DNA from: Blastococcus sp. CT_GayMR20 | GTDB lineage: Bacteria > Actinomycetota > Actinomycetes > Mycobacteriales > Geodermatophilaceae | Direction of reading: 5' to 3' | DNA: 39,321 nucleotides | NCBI RefSeq assembly: GCF_004570345.1 | Contig: NZ_SPQM01000031.1 | Coordinates: forward strand, 1-39,321 | Part shown: positions 15,622 through 25,790 of the stretch, one piece after another | How the letters are laid out: every line of letters starts with the position of its first letter | Numbering within the stretch: the stretch's first letter is position 1 | Translations under genes and position numbers: made by a program | Notes under the pieces: generated by a model | What the model was told of the DNA's origin: nothing | What the model saw: the letters and a program-made list of their open reading frames with translations, nothing else | The model's database searches: none

Positions 15622-16049
15622 ATCCTTCGCCCCAGCCCCACCTGCCGGGCACACTGAATGTCGAACTGTCCACCGACCTCCCGGCCAACCTGGGTTGGCT
15701 AAACCACGGCAAGCCCCGCTCACCCTGGTTGCCGGAAGCGAGGAACCGATCGCTGGCGCGTGCCGAGAGCTCGCGCGCATTGGCATCGACCGAGTCGCCG
15801 GCGCCGCGGTCGGCCAATTGCGGGCACCGATTGGCGGTGGCCTCCTGGGGCCCCTATCCGGTTACCGACTTCGCCAGGCTGGCCGCAGCCAGAGCCGACC
15901 GATGCGTCCACGTCGTCGGCGTGCGACGGCACGACGAACGCCGCTCCGGTGGCGTCCCCGGCTCGCAGCACCTCCCACTGCACAAGCTGCCGGACCAAGT
16001 GCAAGACGTTCAGCGCCAAGGGTCGCTAGGCGGTCAGGGGCAAGCGTCG
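15622..16049 (-). other. Decayed coding remnant downstream of ackA
   Basis: The minus strand shows coding-like codon use in pieces: a frame with LVQWEVLRAGDATGAAF and VVPSHADDVDASVGSG near 15900-16010, then another frame with GDSVDANARELSARASDRFL near 15730-15800. The pieces suggest one gene broken by frameshifts and running into the solo IS end. The family is not recognised. Confidence 0.3.
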
Positions 16050-17150
16050 TCACTCACGGGCCAGGACACCCATCACCTGCCGCCGAATCTCCAGGTCCTC
16101 GCGCGCAGTGACGACCACGGTGCGAGCAGCGGAATGGCGGGAGCTGATATCCCCGTCCCCCGCGGTTACACGGTTTATTTCGTGGTCGACGTCAATGCCG
16201 AGATGAGCCAGCCTGTCCGCGACGGCCTGCCGCACCTCGATGGCCTGCTCGCCCACACCGCCGGTGAAGGTCAGCAGGTCCACTCCCCCGGTGGCTGCAG
16301 TCATCGCGGCAATCTCCCGGCACAGTCGGTGCATGTAGACGTCGAAGGCAACGGTGCACCGCGGATCGCCGGCGGCACGCCCAGCGAGCACCTCGCGCAG
16401 GTCACCCGACGTGCCCGAGAGGCCCTTGAGGCCGGCGTGGTGCTCGAACACGTCGGCGAGCTCCGGCTCCGGCACACCGCCGTGCTCGAGCAGCCATAGC
16501 ACCAGCCCCGGGTCGACCGTGCCCGGCCGGGTGTTCATCACCAGACCGGCCAGCGGGGTGAACCCCATGGTGGTGTCGACCGAGGCCCCGCCGCGGACGG
16601 CCGTCAGCGACGCACCGGCTCCCAGGTGCGCCGACACGATCCGCAGCTCATCGACCGGGCGCCCGACGAGCTCAGCGGCCCGCCGGACGGCATAGGCGTG
16701 GGAAAGCCCGTGGAAGCCGTAGCGGCGCAGCTGCCAGCGTTCGTTCCACTCCCGCGGCAGTGCGTAGGTGCGGGCCGCAGGAGGAAGCGTGGCGTGGAAG
16801 GTGGTGTCGAAACAGGCCACTGCTGGCACGTTCGGCAGCAGCTTCTCAACGGCGGCGATGCCGGCCAGCGCCCGCGGGTTGTGCAGCGGCGCCAGGTGAC
16901 AGATGGACCATAGATAGCTGACCAGCACTGGGTCCACGAGCGCCGGACCGGTGTGCCGCGAACCGCCGTGCACCACCCGGTGGCCGACCGCGTCGACGGG
17001 GTCACACCCGGCGAGGAACTCGACCAGCGGCTCCAGTTGCCCCTCCCCCCGCCAGGACTCGACAGTGGTCGCCGCGGCGACCGTGCACCGCTCGTCGAGG
17101 CGGGTGAGCTTGAGGCTGGTCGAGCCCGCGTTGACGACCAGGACCCTCAC
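16050..17150 (-). CDS. ackA: Acetate kinase
   Basis: This 366-aa enzyme converts acetyl phosphate + ADP to acetate + ATP in the cytosol. The family motifs are NAGSTSLKL at the N-terminus, [33 protein letters not shown] and FTGGVGE. The length is slightly below the usual 395-400 aa but all core motifs are present. The GTG start (17150) overlaps the end of the phosphoketolase gene as GTGA, so the two are co-translated. Together they form the short bifid-type route from sugar phosphate to acetate with ATP gain. Confidence 0.95.
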   Translation of the reverse strand: MRVLVVNAGSTSLKLTRLDERCTVAAATTVESWRGEGQLEPLVEFLAGCDPVDAVGHRVVHGGSRHTGPALVDPVLVSYLWSICHLAPLHNPRALAGIAAVEKLLPNVPAVACFDTTFHATLPPAARTYALPREWNERWQLRRYGFHGLSHAYAVRRAAELVGRPVDELRIVSAHLGAGASLTAVRGGASVDTTMGFTPLAGLVMNTRPGTVDPGLVLWLLEHGGVPEPELADVFEHHAGLKGLSGTSGDLREVLAGRAAGDPRCTVAFDVYMHRLCREIAAMTAATGGVDLLTFTGGVGEQAIEVRQAVADRLAHLGIDVDHEINRVTAGDGDISSRHSAARTVVVTAREDLEIRRQVMGVLARE

Positions 17151-19606
17151 GCCTCTGGCTCCCGCAGCGGCGAGCCGCCGGTACTGCGCGGGCCGGCCGT
17201 GCCCGACCAGGCCCAGTCGCGGATCTCCGGCAGATCGATGCCGTGGGTGCGCACGTACAGGCGGTGTTCGATGAGCTTGTTGGTGAGCGCCTCGCGGGCG
17301 TGGGCGGCGCGTCCGTTCAGCCGGCCGATGCGGTCGATCGCGCTGATGGCCAGATCGAAGCGGTCGATGCCGTTCATCACGCACATGTCGAAGGGGGTCG
17401 TCGTCGTTCCTTCCTCGACGTAGCCGCGCACGTGGAAGTTCTCGTGGTTGGTGCGCCGGTAGGTGAGCCGGTGGATGAGCCACGGATAGCCGTGGTAAGC
17501 GAAGATCACCGGCTTGTCGGTGGTGAACAGCGCGTCGAACGCGGGGTCGGAGAGTCCGTGCGGGTGCTCGCGCTCGTCCTGCAGGCGCATCAGGTCGACG
17601 ACGTTGACCACCCGGATCCGCAGGTCGGGGAACCAGCCGCGGAGGATCTCGACCGCGGCGAGGGTCTCCATCGTCGGGACGTCGCCGGCGCAGGCCATGA
17701 CGACGTCGGGCTCGACCCCGGCGTCGGAGCTGGCCCAGTTCCAGATGCCGATGCCCTTGGTGCAGTGCACGACCGCGGCGTCCATGTCGAGGTACTGCAG
17801 CGACGGTTGCTTGCCGGCCACGATGACGTTGACGTACTGCCGGGTGCGCAGGCAGTGGTCGGCGACCGACAGCAGGGTGTTGGCGTCCGGCGGCAGGTAG
17901 ACCCGGATGACGTCGGCCTTCTTGTTGACCACGTGGTCGATGAACCCGGGGTCTTGGTGGGAGAAGCCGTTGTGGTCCTGCCGCCAGACGTGCGAGGTGA
18001 GCAGGTAGTTTAGCGAGGCGATCGGCTGCCGCCACGGGATGCCGTTGGTCGTCTTCAGCCACTTGGCGTGCTGGTTGACCATCGAGTCGACGATGTGGAT
18101 GAACGCCTCGTAGCAGGAGAAGAACCCGTGCCGGCCGGTGAGCAGGTACCCCTCCAGCCAGCCCTGGCAGGTGTGCTCGGAGAGGATCTCCATCACGCGG
18201 CCGTCCGGGGCCAGGTGGTCGTCGGTGGGCAGCCGATCGGCCGCCCAGGTGCGGTCGGTCGCCTCCAGGACGGCCCCGAGCCGGTTGGAGTTGTTCTCGT
18301 CGGGCGCGAACACGCGGAAGTTGGTCATGTTCCGGCCCATGACGTCGCGCAGGAAGCTCCCGAGCACCCGGGTGGGCTCCACCGCGCCGGTGCCGGGGGC
18401 GGGCACGTCGACGGCGTAGTCGCGGAAGTCCGGCATCCGCAGCGGTCGCAGCAGCAGGCCGCCGTTGGCGTGAGGGTTGGCGCTCATCCGCCGGGCGCCG
18501 GCCGGGTGTAGCTCCCGGACGGCGGGCACGGGCGCGCCTGTCTCGTCGAACAGCTCCTCGGGCCTGTAGCTGCGCAGCCACTCCTGCAGGATCTTCCGGT
18601 GGCCGTCGTCGTCGCGGGCGTTGGCAAACGGCACCTGGTGTGAGCGCCACGAGCCCTCGACCCGCAGGCCGTCGACCTCATCGGGCCCGGTCCAGCCCTT
18701 GGGTGACCGCAGCACGATCATCGGCCAGCGCGGCCGATTCGGGCCGCTGAGGTCGGCGCCGTCCTCGCGGGCGTGCCGCTGGATGGCGGCGATCTCGTCG
18801 AGACAGCGGTCCAGCACCCCCGCGAACTCCTGGTGCATCCGCTCGGGATCGTCCCCGGCGACCAGGTACGGGGTGTGGCCGTATCCGCGCAGCAGCTCGA
18901 GCAGCTCGTCGTCCCCGATGCGGGCCAGCACGGTCGGGTTCGCGATCTTGTATCCGTTGAGGTGCAGGATCGGCAGGACGGCGCCGTCGCGCCGCGGATC
19001 GACGAACTTGTTGGAGTGCCAGCTGGTGGCCAGCGGACCGGTCTCGGCCTCGCCGTCCCCGATCACCGCGGCGACCACCAGGTCGGGGTTGTCGAAGGCG
19101 GCCCCGTAGGCGTGCGACAGCGCGTAGCCGAGCTCGCCCCCCTCGTGGATGGACCCGGGCGTCTCCGGCGCGACGTGGCTGGGGATGCCGCCGGGGAAAG
19201 AGAACTGGGTGAACAGCCGGCGCATGCCCGCGGCGTCCTGTGAGACCTCCTGGTAGACCTCGCTGTAGGTGCCCTCGAGCCACGCCGCGGCCACGGGTCC
19301 CGGCCCGCCGTGTCCGGGCCCCATCACGTAGATCATGTTCAGGTCGCGTGCGCTGATCGCCCGGTTCAGGTGCGCGTAGACGAAGTTCAGGCCGGGCGTG
19401 GTCCCCCAGTGCCCCAACAGCCTCGGCTTGACGTGCCCGGGCTCCAGCGGCTCCCGCAGCAGCGGGTTGTCCATCAGGTAGATCTGACCGACCGAGAGGT
19501 AGTTCGCGGCCCGCCACCACGCGTGCATGGCCCACAGTTCCACGTCGCTCAGCGGGCCGGAGAGAGTTGCCTTGGGTGCGGCGGTCCGGTTGGTGACGAC
19601 GTCCAT
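17147..19606 (-). CDS. xfp: Phosphoketolase (Xfp/Xpk)
   Basis: This 819-aa thiamine-diphosphate enzyme splits xylulose 5-phosphate (and often fructose 6-phosphate) with phosphate to acetyl phosphate plus a shorter sugar phosphate. Seen are [20 protein letters not shown] near the N-terminus, [27 protein letters not shown], and the ThDP motif [14 protein letters not shown], followed by HSNKF and [12 protein letters not shown]. The later part has [14 protein letters not shown] and [16 protein letters not shown] segments. The length is normal. The ATG at 19606 fits the conserved start. It is followed directly by ackA in one operon. Confidence 0.95.
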   Translation of the reverse strand: MDVVTNRTAAPKATLSGPLSDVELWAMHAWWRAANYLSVGQIYLMDNPLLREPLEPGHVKPRLLGHWGTTPGLNFVYAHLNRAISARDLNMIYVMGPGHGGPGPVAAAWLEGTYSEVYQEVSQDAAGMRRLFTQFSFPGGIPSHVAPETPGSIHEGGELGYALSHAYGAAFDNPDLVVAAVIGDGEAETGPLATSWHSNKFVDPRRDGAVLPILHLNGYKIANPTVLARIGDDELLELLRGYGHTPYLVAGDDPERMHQEFAGVLDRCLDEIAAIQRHAREDGADLSGPNRPRWPMIVLRSPKGWTGPDEVDGLRVEGSWRSHQVPFANARDDDGHRKILQEWLRSYRPEELFDETGAPVPAVRELHPAGARRMSANPHANGGLLLRPLRMPDFRDYAVDVPAPGTGAVEPTRVLGSFLRDVMGRNMTNFRVFAPDENNSNRLGAVLEATDRTWAADRLPTDDHLAPDGRVMEILSEHTCQGWLEGYLLTGRHGFFSCYEAFIHIVDSMVNQHAKWLKTTNGIPWRQPIASLNYLLTSHVWRQDHNGFSHQDPGFIDHVVNKKADVIRVYLPPDANTLLSVADHCLRTRQYVNVIVAGKQPSLQYLDMDAAVVHCTKGIGIWNWASSDAGVEPDVVMACAGDVPTMETLAAVEILRGWFPDLRIRVVNVVDLMRLQDEREHPHGLSDPAFDALFTTDKPVIFAYHGYPWLIHRLTYRRTNHENFHVRGYVEEGTTTTPFDMCVMNGIDRFDLAISAIDRIGRLNGRAAHAREALTNKLIEHRLYVRTHGIDLPEIRDWAWSGTAGPRSTGGSPLREPEA

Positions 19607-20572
19607 AGGTTCTCGCTTCCTTGTGCTAGTCGTCCGGGTCGGGCAGCGCGGGCCGGCCAATTCCAGCGTGACCGGCCGTCGTCCGGCAAGCCGGGCAGCA
19701 GCCCCGCGGAGCGGCCATGGCCGAAGGTGCCCCATGGCGGTTTGGCGGCGAGTTGGTGCCCTGAACGGACCCCCCGGCTGCATGGATGGACGCTGGAAGT
19801 CGTCGACGCGGTACGACCCGGAGACGGCTTCGCCGTCGACAGGGCTACTCGCCCCTGTCAGTGGTCGCTGACGGTGGCGAGCCGTTCGTCGACCTCGTGG
19901 TGTGCTGAGCCGAAGCGTCGGAACGGCTGGTGGCGCCCGCTCTGGTCCAGAAGAGGGTTCGATGACTGCTCACCTGGTGGCCCACCGACCATGCAGTGGC
20001 TGTACGCCGGCGCTGTCGGCAGTCCTTCGCGCGGTCGGACGGCTGAACGCCGTGGTGCTCGTCGCTGGTTCACGAGCGGCGGCGGCGCGCATTGCCCACG
20101 GGTGTGGTGCTGCTCGATCGGCCAGCGGGCTGCCGGGCCCAGGCGTTCCGGACGCGGAGTACCTCGGCCGGCCGGGAAAACTGCGACGGTCGTCGGGCGC
20201 TCCGAAGGGAGGCACGGGGAGGAAACGGGGGCGTATGCGGCCACGTGGAGACTGCGCCTGCCCCGCGGTGCCGATCCCTTCGAGCGTCGGCTGCCCGGCG
20301 CGACGTCGCCGAGGAACTGCACCGTCCGCGCACAGGCGCTGGAGTCCACGGGAGACCGGGAGGCCAGCCCGCGCGACGCCGCGGGCCGGAAGCCAGGGTA
20401 TGCGTCCAGCGTGCAACGACCGGAAGCACCTGCGAGTCCGTCGGGCCCGATTGGCCGCCGGGGCCGCGGGTAGTCGGAAGGAAAGCGCTTACGGTGAGCC
20501 TTCGGTGTCCAGCTGCCGTCTGCCGGCGCAGCCGGGGACTGGGGGCCTGTCGCGGTGGGAGGAAAGAGTCGC
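19607..20572. other. Long intergenic between divergent xfp and htrA
   Basis: This is 966 bases between divergently transcribed genes. Several long frames cross it, but their composition (Arg/Pro/Ser-rich, no motifs, mixed third-position bias) marks them as shadows. It must hold the promoters of xfp-ackA and of the protease gene. No recognisable gene remnant was found. Confidence 0.4.
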
Positions 20573-21610
20573 ATGGCGTGGTCAACGGGGAGTCGTCGTC
20601 TCTGCTGGTTTCTGCTGACCGTGGCGGTCTTAGCCGCTGCCTGCACGAGCACCGGTTCGGCGCCAGACGAGGTGACCTCAGGCAGTGCGCCGGAGTCTGG
20701 GGAACCGTCGTCCGTAACCGTCATCGCGACACGGTTGCAGCCAAGCGTGGTCACCATCCTGACCGCCACAGGCAACGGCAGTGGCGTCGTGTACGACGAG
20801 GACGGGCTGATCGTCACCAACGAGCACGTGGTCCGGAATGCCACCACCGTGGAAGTCGCGTTCGCCGATGGCCAGCGGGTCCCTGGAACCGTCCTCGCGA
20901 CCGATGTGGTGACGGACCTGGCCCTCGTCGAGGCCGACCGCACCGGGCTGCCGGCGGCTGAGTTTCAGCGCGAGCTGCCACAGATTGGCGAGCTGGCGAT
21001 CGTCATCGGCAGCCCACTGGGCTTTCAGAACACCGTCACGGCAGGGATCATCTCCGGGTTGCATCGCGAGATCCCCGGAAGCGCCAACCAGAGCCAAGCT
21101 CTGGTGGACCTCATTCAAACCGATGCCGCCATCAGCCCCGGCAACAGCGGTGGCGCGGTCGTCGACGCTGATGGCGACGTGGTGGGGATCAGCGAGGCGT
21201 ACATCCCGCCGCAGGCGGGAGCGGTCTCCCTGGGGTTCGCCATTCCGTCCGCCACGGTGATCGACGTCGTCGAGCAACTGAGGGAGGACGGCCGCGCCGA
21301 ACACGCCTTCGTCGGCGTAGAGCCGGCGCGAGTAACTCCCGAGATCGCCGATCAACTGGGCCTACCCGACACCGAGGGGGTGATCGTGAGGTCGGTCATC
21401 CCGGGGGGTCCGGCGGATGAAGCTGGCATCGCGCCGGGAGATGTGATCACAGCCGTCGATGAGGAAGCGACCACAGGCCCTGAGGACTTGCTGGCTGCGC
21501 TGCGGAACCGGGATCCCGGAGAGACGGTCATCCTCAGCGTTCGCGGGGTAGATGGCCGCGAGCGCGACGTCGAGGTCACGCTGACCGAGCGTCCGCCGGT
21601 CAGCCGGTAG
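20573..21610 (+). CDS. HtrA/DegP-like trypsin-type protease with PDZ domain
   Basis: This 345-aa envelope protease starts with a signal sequence (WFLLTVAVLAAAC) that ends in a possible lipobox cysteine at residue 24. The trypsin-like domain has the full triad: His in TNEHVV, Asp in TDLALVEAD and Ser in GNSGGAV. A C-terminal PDZ domain follows (FVGVEPARVTPEIADQLGL, GVIVRSVIPGGPADEAGI). It would degrade or refold damaged proteins outside the membrane. The ATG at 20573 has a strong GGGAGGAAAG site; a GTG at 20555 lies upstream of that site and is rejected. It is followed by a hairpin at 21632-21661. Confidence 0.93.
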   Translation: MAWSTGSRRLCWFLLTVAVLAAACTSTGSAPDEVTSGSAPESGEPSSVTVIATRLQPSVVTILTATGNGSGVVYDEDGLIVTNEHVVRNATTVEVAFADGQRVPGTVLATDVVTDLALVEADRTGLPAAEFQRELPQIGELAIVIGSPLGFQNTVTAGIISGLHREIPGSANQSQALVDLIQTDAAISPGNSGGAVVDADGDVVGISEAYIPPQAGAVSLGFAIPSATVIDVVEQLREDGRAEHAFVGVEPARVTPEIADQLGLPDTEGVIVRSVIPGGPADEAGIAPGDVITAVDEEATTGPEDLLAALRNRDPGETVILSVRGVDGRERDVEVTLTERPPVSR

Positions 21611-21631
21611 CGGCGATGCGAGCCGCCCGCC

Positions 21632-21661
21632 GCCCGCCGCCGGGGCAGCGCGGCGGTGGGC
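21632..21661 (+). terminator. Hairpin after htrA-like gene
   Basis: The arms GCCCGCCGCC and GGCGGTGGGC pair with one G-T wobble around a 10-base loop. It lies 21 bp after the protease stop. There is no T-tract. Confidence 0.5.
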
Positions 21662-21837
21662 GTCCGCTGCGGTGCCCGTGACCCCCTTCGCTCGAAGTCA
21701 GGTTCGTGGTGTCGTGTTGGTCGCGTCGGTAGGCCGCGGCTCCCGGCCACGCCTGGTCGGACCTGCTGGCAGGCACGTTTAGGGAGCCCGATGCCTCGTT
21801 AACTTGACTGTCGGATGCCGTCTCTCGGGAGGTCCGG

Positions 21838-22854
21838 GTGCTGGAAATCAGCACGACTGTCTGGGTCGTGACGATCGGGCTTGTCGTGTCGCTGCTTGCC
21901 CTCGACCTGGCGGTGGCGGCCGCGCGGCCGCACGCGGTGGGTTTTCGGGAGGCGGTGGCGTGGTCGATCTTTTACATCCTCGCGGCCATCGTCTTCGGCG
22001 TCGTCTTCGCCGTATGGGCAGGCGGCGAATACGGGGCGCAGTACTTCGCGGGCTATGTCGTCGAGAAGAGCCTGTCGGTCGACAACCTGTTCGTCTTCGT
22101 CGTCATCATGAACACGTTCGCGGTGCCCGTCGCCTACCAGCACAAAGTGCTCACCTTCGGCATCATCGCCGCACTGGTCATGCGCGCCGTCTTCATCGCG
22201 CTCGGCGCCGCCCTGCTCAAGCTGTTCTCGTTCATGTTCCTCGTGTTCGGAGTTCTCCTGATCTGGACGGCGGTTCAGCTGTTCCGCCACCGTGATCAAG
22301 ACCCCGACGTCGAGAACAACGGCGTCGTCCGGATCGCCCGGCGCGCGCTGCCCTTCACCGACCGCTACGTGGACGGGCAACTCGTGACTCGCGCAGAGGG
22401 CCGCCTCGCGTTCACCCCCCTGTTCTTGGTTCTCGTCGCCATCGGCGGAACCGACCTGCTGTTTGCGCTTGATTCAATTCCCGCCGTCTTCGGCGTGACC
22501 CAGGAGCCCTATCTGGTGTTCGCCGCCAACGCCTTCGCCCTGCTGGGGCTGCGCGCGCTGTACTTCCTGGTCAAAGGACTGCTGGACCGCCTCGTCTACC
22601 TGTCCACCGGTCTGTCGCTGATCCTCGCCTTCATCGGGGCGAAGCTGGTGCTGCACTGGGGCCACACCCTGAACGAGGACGTGCCGGAGATCCCCATCGG
22701 GCTCTCTCTGGCCGTCATCGTCGTCATCCTGACCGTTACCACGGTGGCCAGCCTGATCAAGGTCCGTCGTGATCCCACTGCCCGAGCCCACGCCGGATCG
22801 CTGCGTCAGCACGAGCGGACGTCGACCCAACAGGACGTGGACCGCGCCCAGTAG
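21838..22854 (+). CDS. TerC-family integral membrane protein
   Basis: This 338-aa protein has about eight hydrophobic spans. The TerC signatures are visible as EKSLSVDNLFVFVVIM and GGTDLLFALDSIPAVFGVT, whose acidic residues in the membrane are thought to handle metal ions. The family is linked to tellurite resistance and, in several bacteria, to manganese export or metal loading of exported enzymes. The C-terminal tail is hydrophilic (RRDPTARAHAGSLRQHERT). The GTG at 21838 has GGGAGG 5 nt upstream. I looked for a yybP-ykoY-type manganese riboswitch upstream and saw no clear one. Confidence 0.92.
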   Translation: MLEISTTVWVVTIGLVVSLLALDLAVAAARPHAVGFREAVAWSIFYILAAIVFGVVFAVWAGGEYGAQYFAGYVVEKSLSVDNLFVFVVIMNTFAVPVAYQHKVLTFGIIAALVMRAVFIALGAALLKLFSFMFLVFGVLLIWTAVQLFRHRDQDPDVENNGVVRIARRALPFTDRYVDGQLVTRAEGRLAFTPLFLVLVAIGGTDLLFALDSIPAVFGVTQEPYLVFAANAFALLGLRALYFLVKGLLDRLVYLSTGLSLILAFIGAKLVLHWGHTLNEDVPEIPIGLSLAVIVVILTVTTVASLIKVRRDPTARAHAGSLRQHERTSTQQDVDRAQ

Positions 22855-22861
22855 GGAGGGC

Positions 22862-22895
22862 CGAGCGACGGTGTGCGCCCCGCCGGAGTCGCTCG
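22862..22895 (+). terminator. Hairpin after terC-like gene
   Basis: Perfect 8-bp arms CGAGCGAC and GTCGCTCG enclose an 18-base loop that can pair further. It lies 7 bp after the TerC stop. Confidence 0.55.
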
Positions 22896-24009
22896 TCCGG
22901 TTTATCACGTCTGTGGCCAGACGTCGCCGCGCCCCGGGGTGGGTGCCCCCTCGTCGGAGTACTCCTGTCGTTGCCGCGAGGGCGTTGCCGCTGCGGTTCC
23001 TTCCGGAGGTGGTTGATCGACGCAGGGTCGTCGAGTTTGGTAGAGCAGCCAACGCTGATGCGCGTGTCTACGCGGTTCTGCCGACGGTAAAGATCGTGGT
23101 GAACGCGGTCAGGCGGGCAACAGCCGACCGCTCGAGGCCACCTTCCCCTGCTCCAGCTACGGCCAGTCGATCTGCAGATCGAACATGCCGGGATGGCCGG
23201 ATCGGGTCTTCGTCACGTCGCGCGCTCCCATAGTCAGGGTCTCGGTCGCGAGATCGCCGGCCTTCTCGGCCCGTGAGGCGTACACGTCCATGACCCAAGG
23301 CGCCATGTCGACGGACCTCACGATGCTGCCCGTAGGGGGTTCCCTGCGGTGGGCGAACTCGCATCTGACTGGCACTCCCCCAACCGTGTTCGCCGCCGAT
23401 GACCGGGGCGGCTCGCAGTGCCGGCCCGCGCCGATTCGGAGGCGTCACTCCCGTGGAGGGGCCTGCCGGACCTCTGGGCTGCGGTTTGCGCTCGCGCTCA
23501 CCGAACGGAGTCGGGCCTCCTGGCTCCTGCTTCGTGCGTACCGCGATCAACAACGCTGCCGCGCCGTCGTCGTCCGACGCGCGAAGAATCTCTCCTGACC
23601 GGATCGGGAGCGCCCGGCGGAGGACCTGCGCGCGTGCTCGAACTGGTTGGCGGCCTGCTCATCTGCGTCGGCCGGCGGGTCCGGGGCGGGGGTGCGTGCA
23701 GCGCTCCGCCGGGCGAGCCGTTGCCGGCAGACCGCCCACCGCTCGTCGGTCGCTCTTGCCACTCGGCCATCGAGCTAGCTCGAGTTCGCTACGGAGGACG
23801 GCGGCCGCGTGTCGCTATCGTCGCTGTCCCCGGAACCCGTCGGAGCCGGCTAGGGGCCGGCACTCGGCTTTGACGGCGTCGTGCGGCTGGCGGCCGGCAC
23901 GCGCCCAGGACCGGCGCTCGAACGCTCCGATCGCGTGGCGTGCACGACAAGCGGCGACCGCCGGGCAGATGTCGAGTCCTGAGGTTTATCGCGGCACCGA
24001 GCGGGAAAA
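22896..24009. other. Sparse region of 1.1 kb
   Basis: Apart from a possible 3' gene remnant on the minus strand (23157-23375), no gene is recognised. A 12-bp palindrome CGAGCTAGCTCG lies near 23771. Frames elsewhere are short or lack coding bias. Confidence 0.4.
23157..23375 (-). CDS. Small hypothetical ORF or 3' gene remnant
   Basis: The last 45 residues (for example RAEKAGDLATETLTMGARD and KTRSGHPGMFDLQIDWP) have strongly G/C third positions, as in real genes here. The first part (REPPTGSIVRSVD) is less convincing and no good ribosome-binding site is seen. It may be the C-terminal end of a larger decayed gene. The family is not recognised. Confidence 0.35.
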   Translation of the reverse strand: MPVRCEFAHRREPPTGSIVRSVDMAPWVMDVYASRAEKAGDLATETLTMGARDVTKTRSGHPGMFDLQIDWP

Positions 24010-24040
24010 TCTAGTGCCCACTAGAGGTTTCCTCTAGTGG
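24010..24040 (+). promoter_or_regulatory. Overlapping palindromes upstream of htpX
   Basis: Two perfect palindromes overlap: TCTAGTG-CC-CACTAGA at 24010-24025, and 24018-24040 with 10-bp arms CCACTAGAGG/CCTCTAGTGG around TTT. Together they give three half-sites (CTAGTG, CACTAG, CTAGTG) ending about 37 bp before the htpX ATG. The layout fits a repressor or activator operator better than a terminator, since no expressed gene ends just before it. Confidence 0.6.
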
Positions 24041-24077
24041 TCAGACTCAGAACTGGTTCGGGTAGGAGTGATGCACA

Positions 24078-25016
24078 ATGACACTGCCTGTGCGAACTCG
24101 GCCTCGTCACCTCGACGGTGGCCCGCTGTCCGGACAGGGCTTGAGGTCGGCGCGGCGTCCCTTCTCGGCGCTCCGCCGGGCCGGAAACGGCATGAAGACG
24201 GCGGTGCTGTTGGCCGGCCTGGGCGGCCTGCTGGTGCTGCTGGGTGCACAGTTCGGCCAGGTCGGCGCCGCCGTCGGGCTGCTCCTCGGCCTGGCGGTCG
24301 TAGGCGGCTCGTACTGGTATTCCGACCGGTTGGCGCTGATGGCCGCCCGCGCCGTCCCGGTGGGGCCGGATGACTTCCCCATCTACCACCGCATCGTGCG
24401 GGAGCTGACCGCCGAGGCGGGGCTGCCGATGCCACGGCTGTACGTGACGCCGGACGCCCAGCCGAACGCGTTCGCGACGGGGCGTAACCCCCGGCACGCC
24501 GCGGTCGCGGTGACCCGAGGCCTGCTCGACCTGCTCGACGCCCGGGAGCTCCGCGCCGTCCTGGCGCACGAACTGGCGCACGTCGGCAACCGGGACATCC
24601 TGATCACGTCGGTCGCCGCGGCCCTGGCCACCGGCATCAGCTTCCTGGCCAACCTGGTTGGCATGCTGCCCTTCTTCGGCTCGTCCGAGGACGACGAGGA
24701 TCCGGGCCTGCTCGCGACGCTGGTCGCCGTCTTGATCGCGCCGATCGCCGCCGCGCTGCTGCAGCTGGCTCTCTCCCGCAGCCGTGAGTTCGAGGCCGAC
24801 CGCACCGGCGCGCAGTTGATCGGCGACGGCTCCGCTCTGGCCAGCGCCCTGGCGAAGATCGACCGGGTCGCACGGCAGGTCCCCATGCGCGTGGAACCGA
24901 CCCAGGCGTCCAAGTACCTGGTGCACCCGCTGACCGGTCGGGGGGCGTGGACGACCCTCTTCATGACGCACCCTCCGGTCGAGAAGCGGATCGCCCGGCT
25001 GATCGATCTCCGGTGA
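24078..25016 (+). CDS. htpX: M48 membrane metalloprotease HtpX
   Basis: This 312-aa zinc protease degrades damaged membrane proteins. The zinc site is HELAH at residues 164-168 with the downstream ligand Glu in SREFEADRTGA. Two N-terminal hydrophobic spans (KTAVLLAGLGGLLVLLG, AVGLLLGLAVVGGSYW) and two central ones (ILITSVAAALATGISFL, LLATLVAVLIAPIAAALL) give the usual topology. The C-terminus MTHPPVEKRIARL is typical. The ATG at 24078 has GGAGTG about 9 nt upstream. HtpX proteins often start near Met39 (ATG at 24192), so the first 38 residues may be an extension. Overlapping palindromes sit upstream. Confidence 0.93.
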   Translation: MTLPVRTRPRHLDGGPLSGQGLRSARRPFSALRRAGNGMKTAVLLAGLGGLLVLLGAQFGQVGAAVGLLLGLAVVGGSYWYSDRLALMAARAVPVGPDDFPIYHRIVRELTAEAGLPMPRLYVTPDAQPNAFATGRNPRHAAVAVTRGLLDLLDARELRAVLAHELAHVGNRDILITSVAAALATGISFLANLVGMLPFFGSSEDDEDPGLLATLVAVLIAPIAAALLQLALSRSREFEADRTGAQLIGDGSALASALAKIDRVARQVPMRVEPTQASKYLVHPLTGRGAWTTLFMTHPPVEKRIARLIDLR

Positions 25017-25022
25017 CGCTCC

Positions 25023-25054
25023 GGGCCGGCGTTCGGCAGGCAGGACGCCGGCCC
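25023..25054 (+). terminator. Hairpin after htpX
   Basis: Perfect 10-bp arms GGGCCGGCGT and ACGCCGGCCC enclose a 12-base loop, 7 bp after the htpX stop. This is the clearest terminator-like hairpin in the window. Confidence 0.65.
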
Positions 25055-25577
25055 GTCGTTCGCGCACCTATACCCGCCAGCCGGGGTCGCGCTCCGGAGC
25101 CAGGGATGATCAGCCCCTCGGGCCTGCGTCACGCCGGACCTTTCCAGGCGGGCTTGCGGGCGGGACCACGCCAGGAGGCCGAACGCCGGGAAGAGGCGCC
25201 TAGCTACGCCGTCGATGGGCGTTCCCGCCACAGCCGGCCATGCGTCGGGGTGAAGGCCGTGGGCCGCGGAGCGCGTTTCGCTCCGCAGTGGCCGCGCCCT
25301 GCACTCGGCGATCTCCCATGCAGACGGCGACGACCCTCGTGACGGCCTCGACCTCGATGCCCACTGACGTCGTGGAAGAGACCGCTGGAGCGCCTTCCGG
25401 AGCCGACCGGGTGACCACCGGTGGAACTCGGCGACCACCGCCGCGCCTGGTGCCCGTCGAGGTCGGCGGTCGGAGCTCCCCCCGTTGCGGAGGGGGGTCT
25501 TCGTCGCCGTGACGCGACCGTGCGAGCGTCAGCCACCGCTCCAGCTTCGTATCGGGCCACCCATGACCGCCGAGCCC
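25055..25577. other. Intergenic, no gene recognised
   Basis: This gap of 520 bases shows no frame with family resemblance. A run of C followed by a run of G (CCCCCC...GGGGGG, near 25477-25498) can form a small hairpin and could end transcription of the minus-strand DUF2905 gene. Confidence 0.4.
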
Positions 25578-25790
25578 TCACCGCCGGAAGAGGGATAGCA
25601 GAATGCTCACGAGAAGCGAAACGATGAGCATGGACACCAGTGGGATGTGCACCCGCACGTTATCGCGGTCGATCCGGATGTCCCCAGGCAGTCGACCGAA
25701 CCAAGAAAGTCCGCCACTCCATGTCAGAAAGCCCACCAGCATCACGACGACACCGACCGCCACCAGCAGGGGTCCAACGTCCCGGCCCAT
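25578..25790 (-). CDS. DUF2905 small membrane protein
   Basis: This 70-aa protein has the DUF2905 pattern: an N-terminal span (LLVAVGVVVMLVGFLTW), the signature FGRLPGDIRIDRDNVRVHIP and a second span (LVSMLIVSLLVSILLSLFRR). The role is unknown. It would sit in the inner membrane with the GRLPGDIRI loop between the spans. GGGAGGTG directly before the ATG at 25790 confirms the start. Confidence 0.88.
   Translation of the reverse strand: MGRDVGPLLVAVGVVVMLVGFLTWSGGLSWFGRLPGDIRIDRDNVRVHIPLVSMLIVSLLVSILLSLFRR

Noticed and set aside
16050..18650. A single 866-aa minus-strand protein spanning ackA and part of xfp
   Set aside because: The upstream portion is an out-of-frame, Arg-rich shadow of phosphoketolase; acetate kinase starts at the GTG at 17150.
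19858..20943. A 361-aa minus-strand frame upstream of and across the htrA-like gene
   Set aside because: It is antisense to the protease gene for 370 bp and otherwise Ser/Arg/Pro-rich with no motif.
21700..21837. yybP-ykoY manganese riboswitch before the TerC gene
   Set aside because: The conserved loop sequences of the family could not be found; only ordinary GC-rich sequence and a ribosome-binding site are seen.
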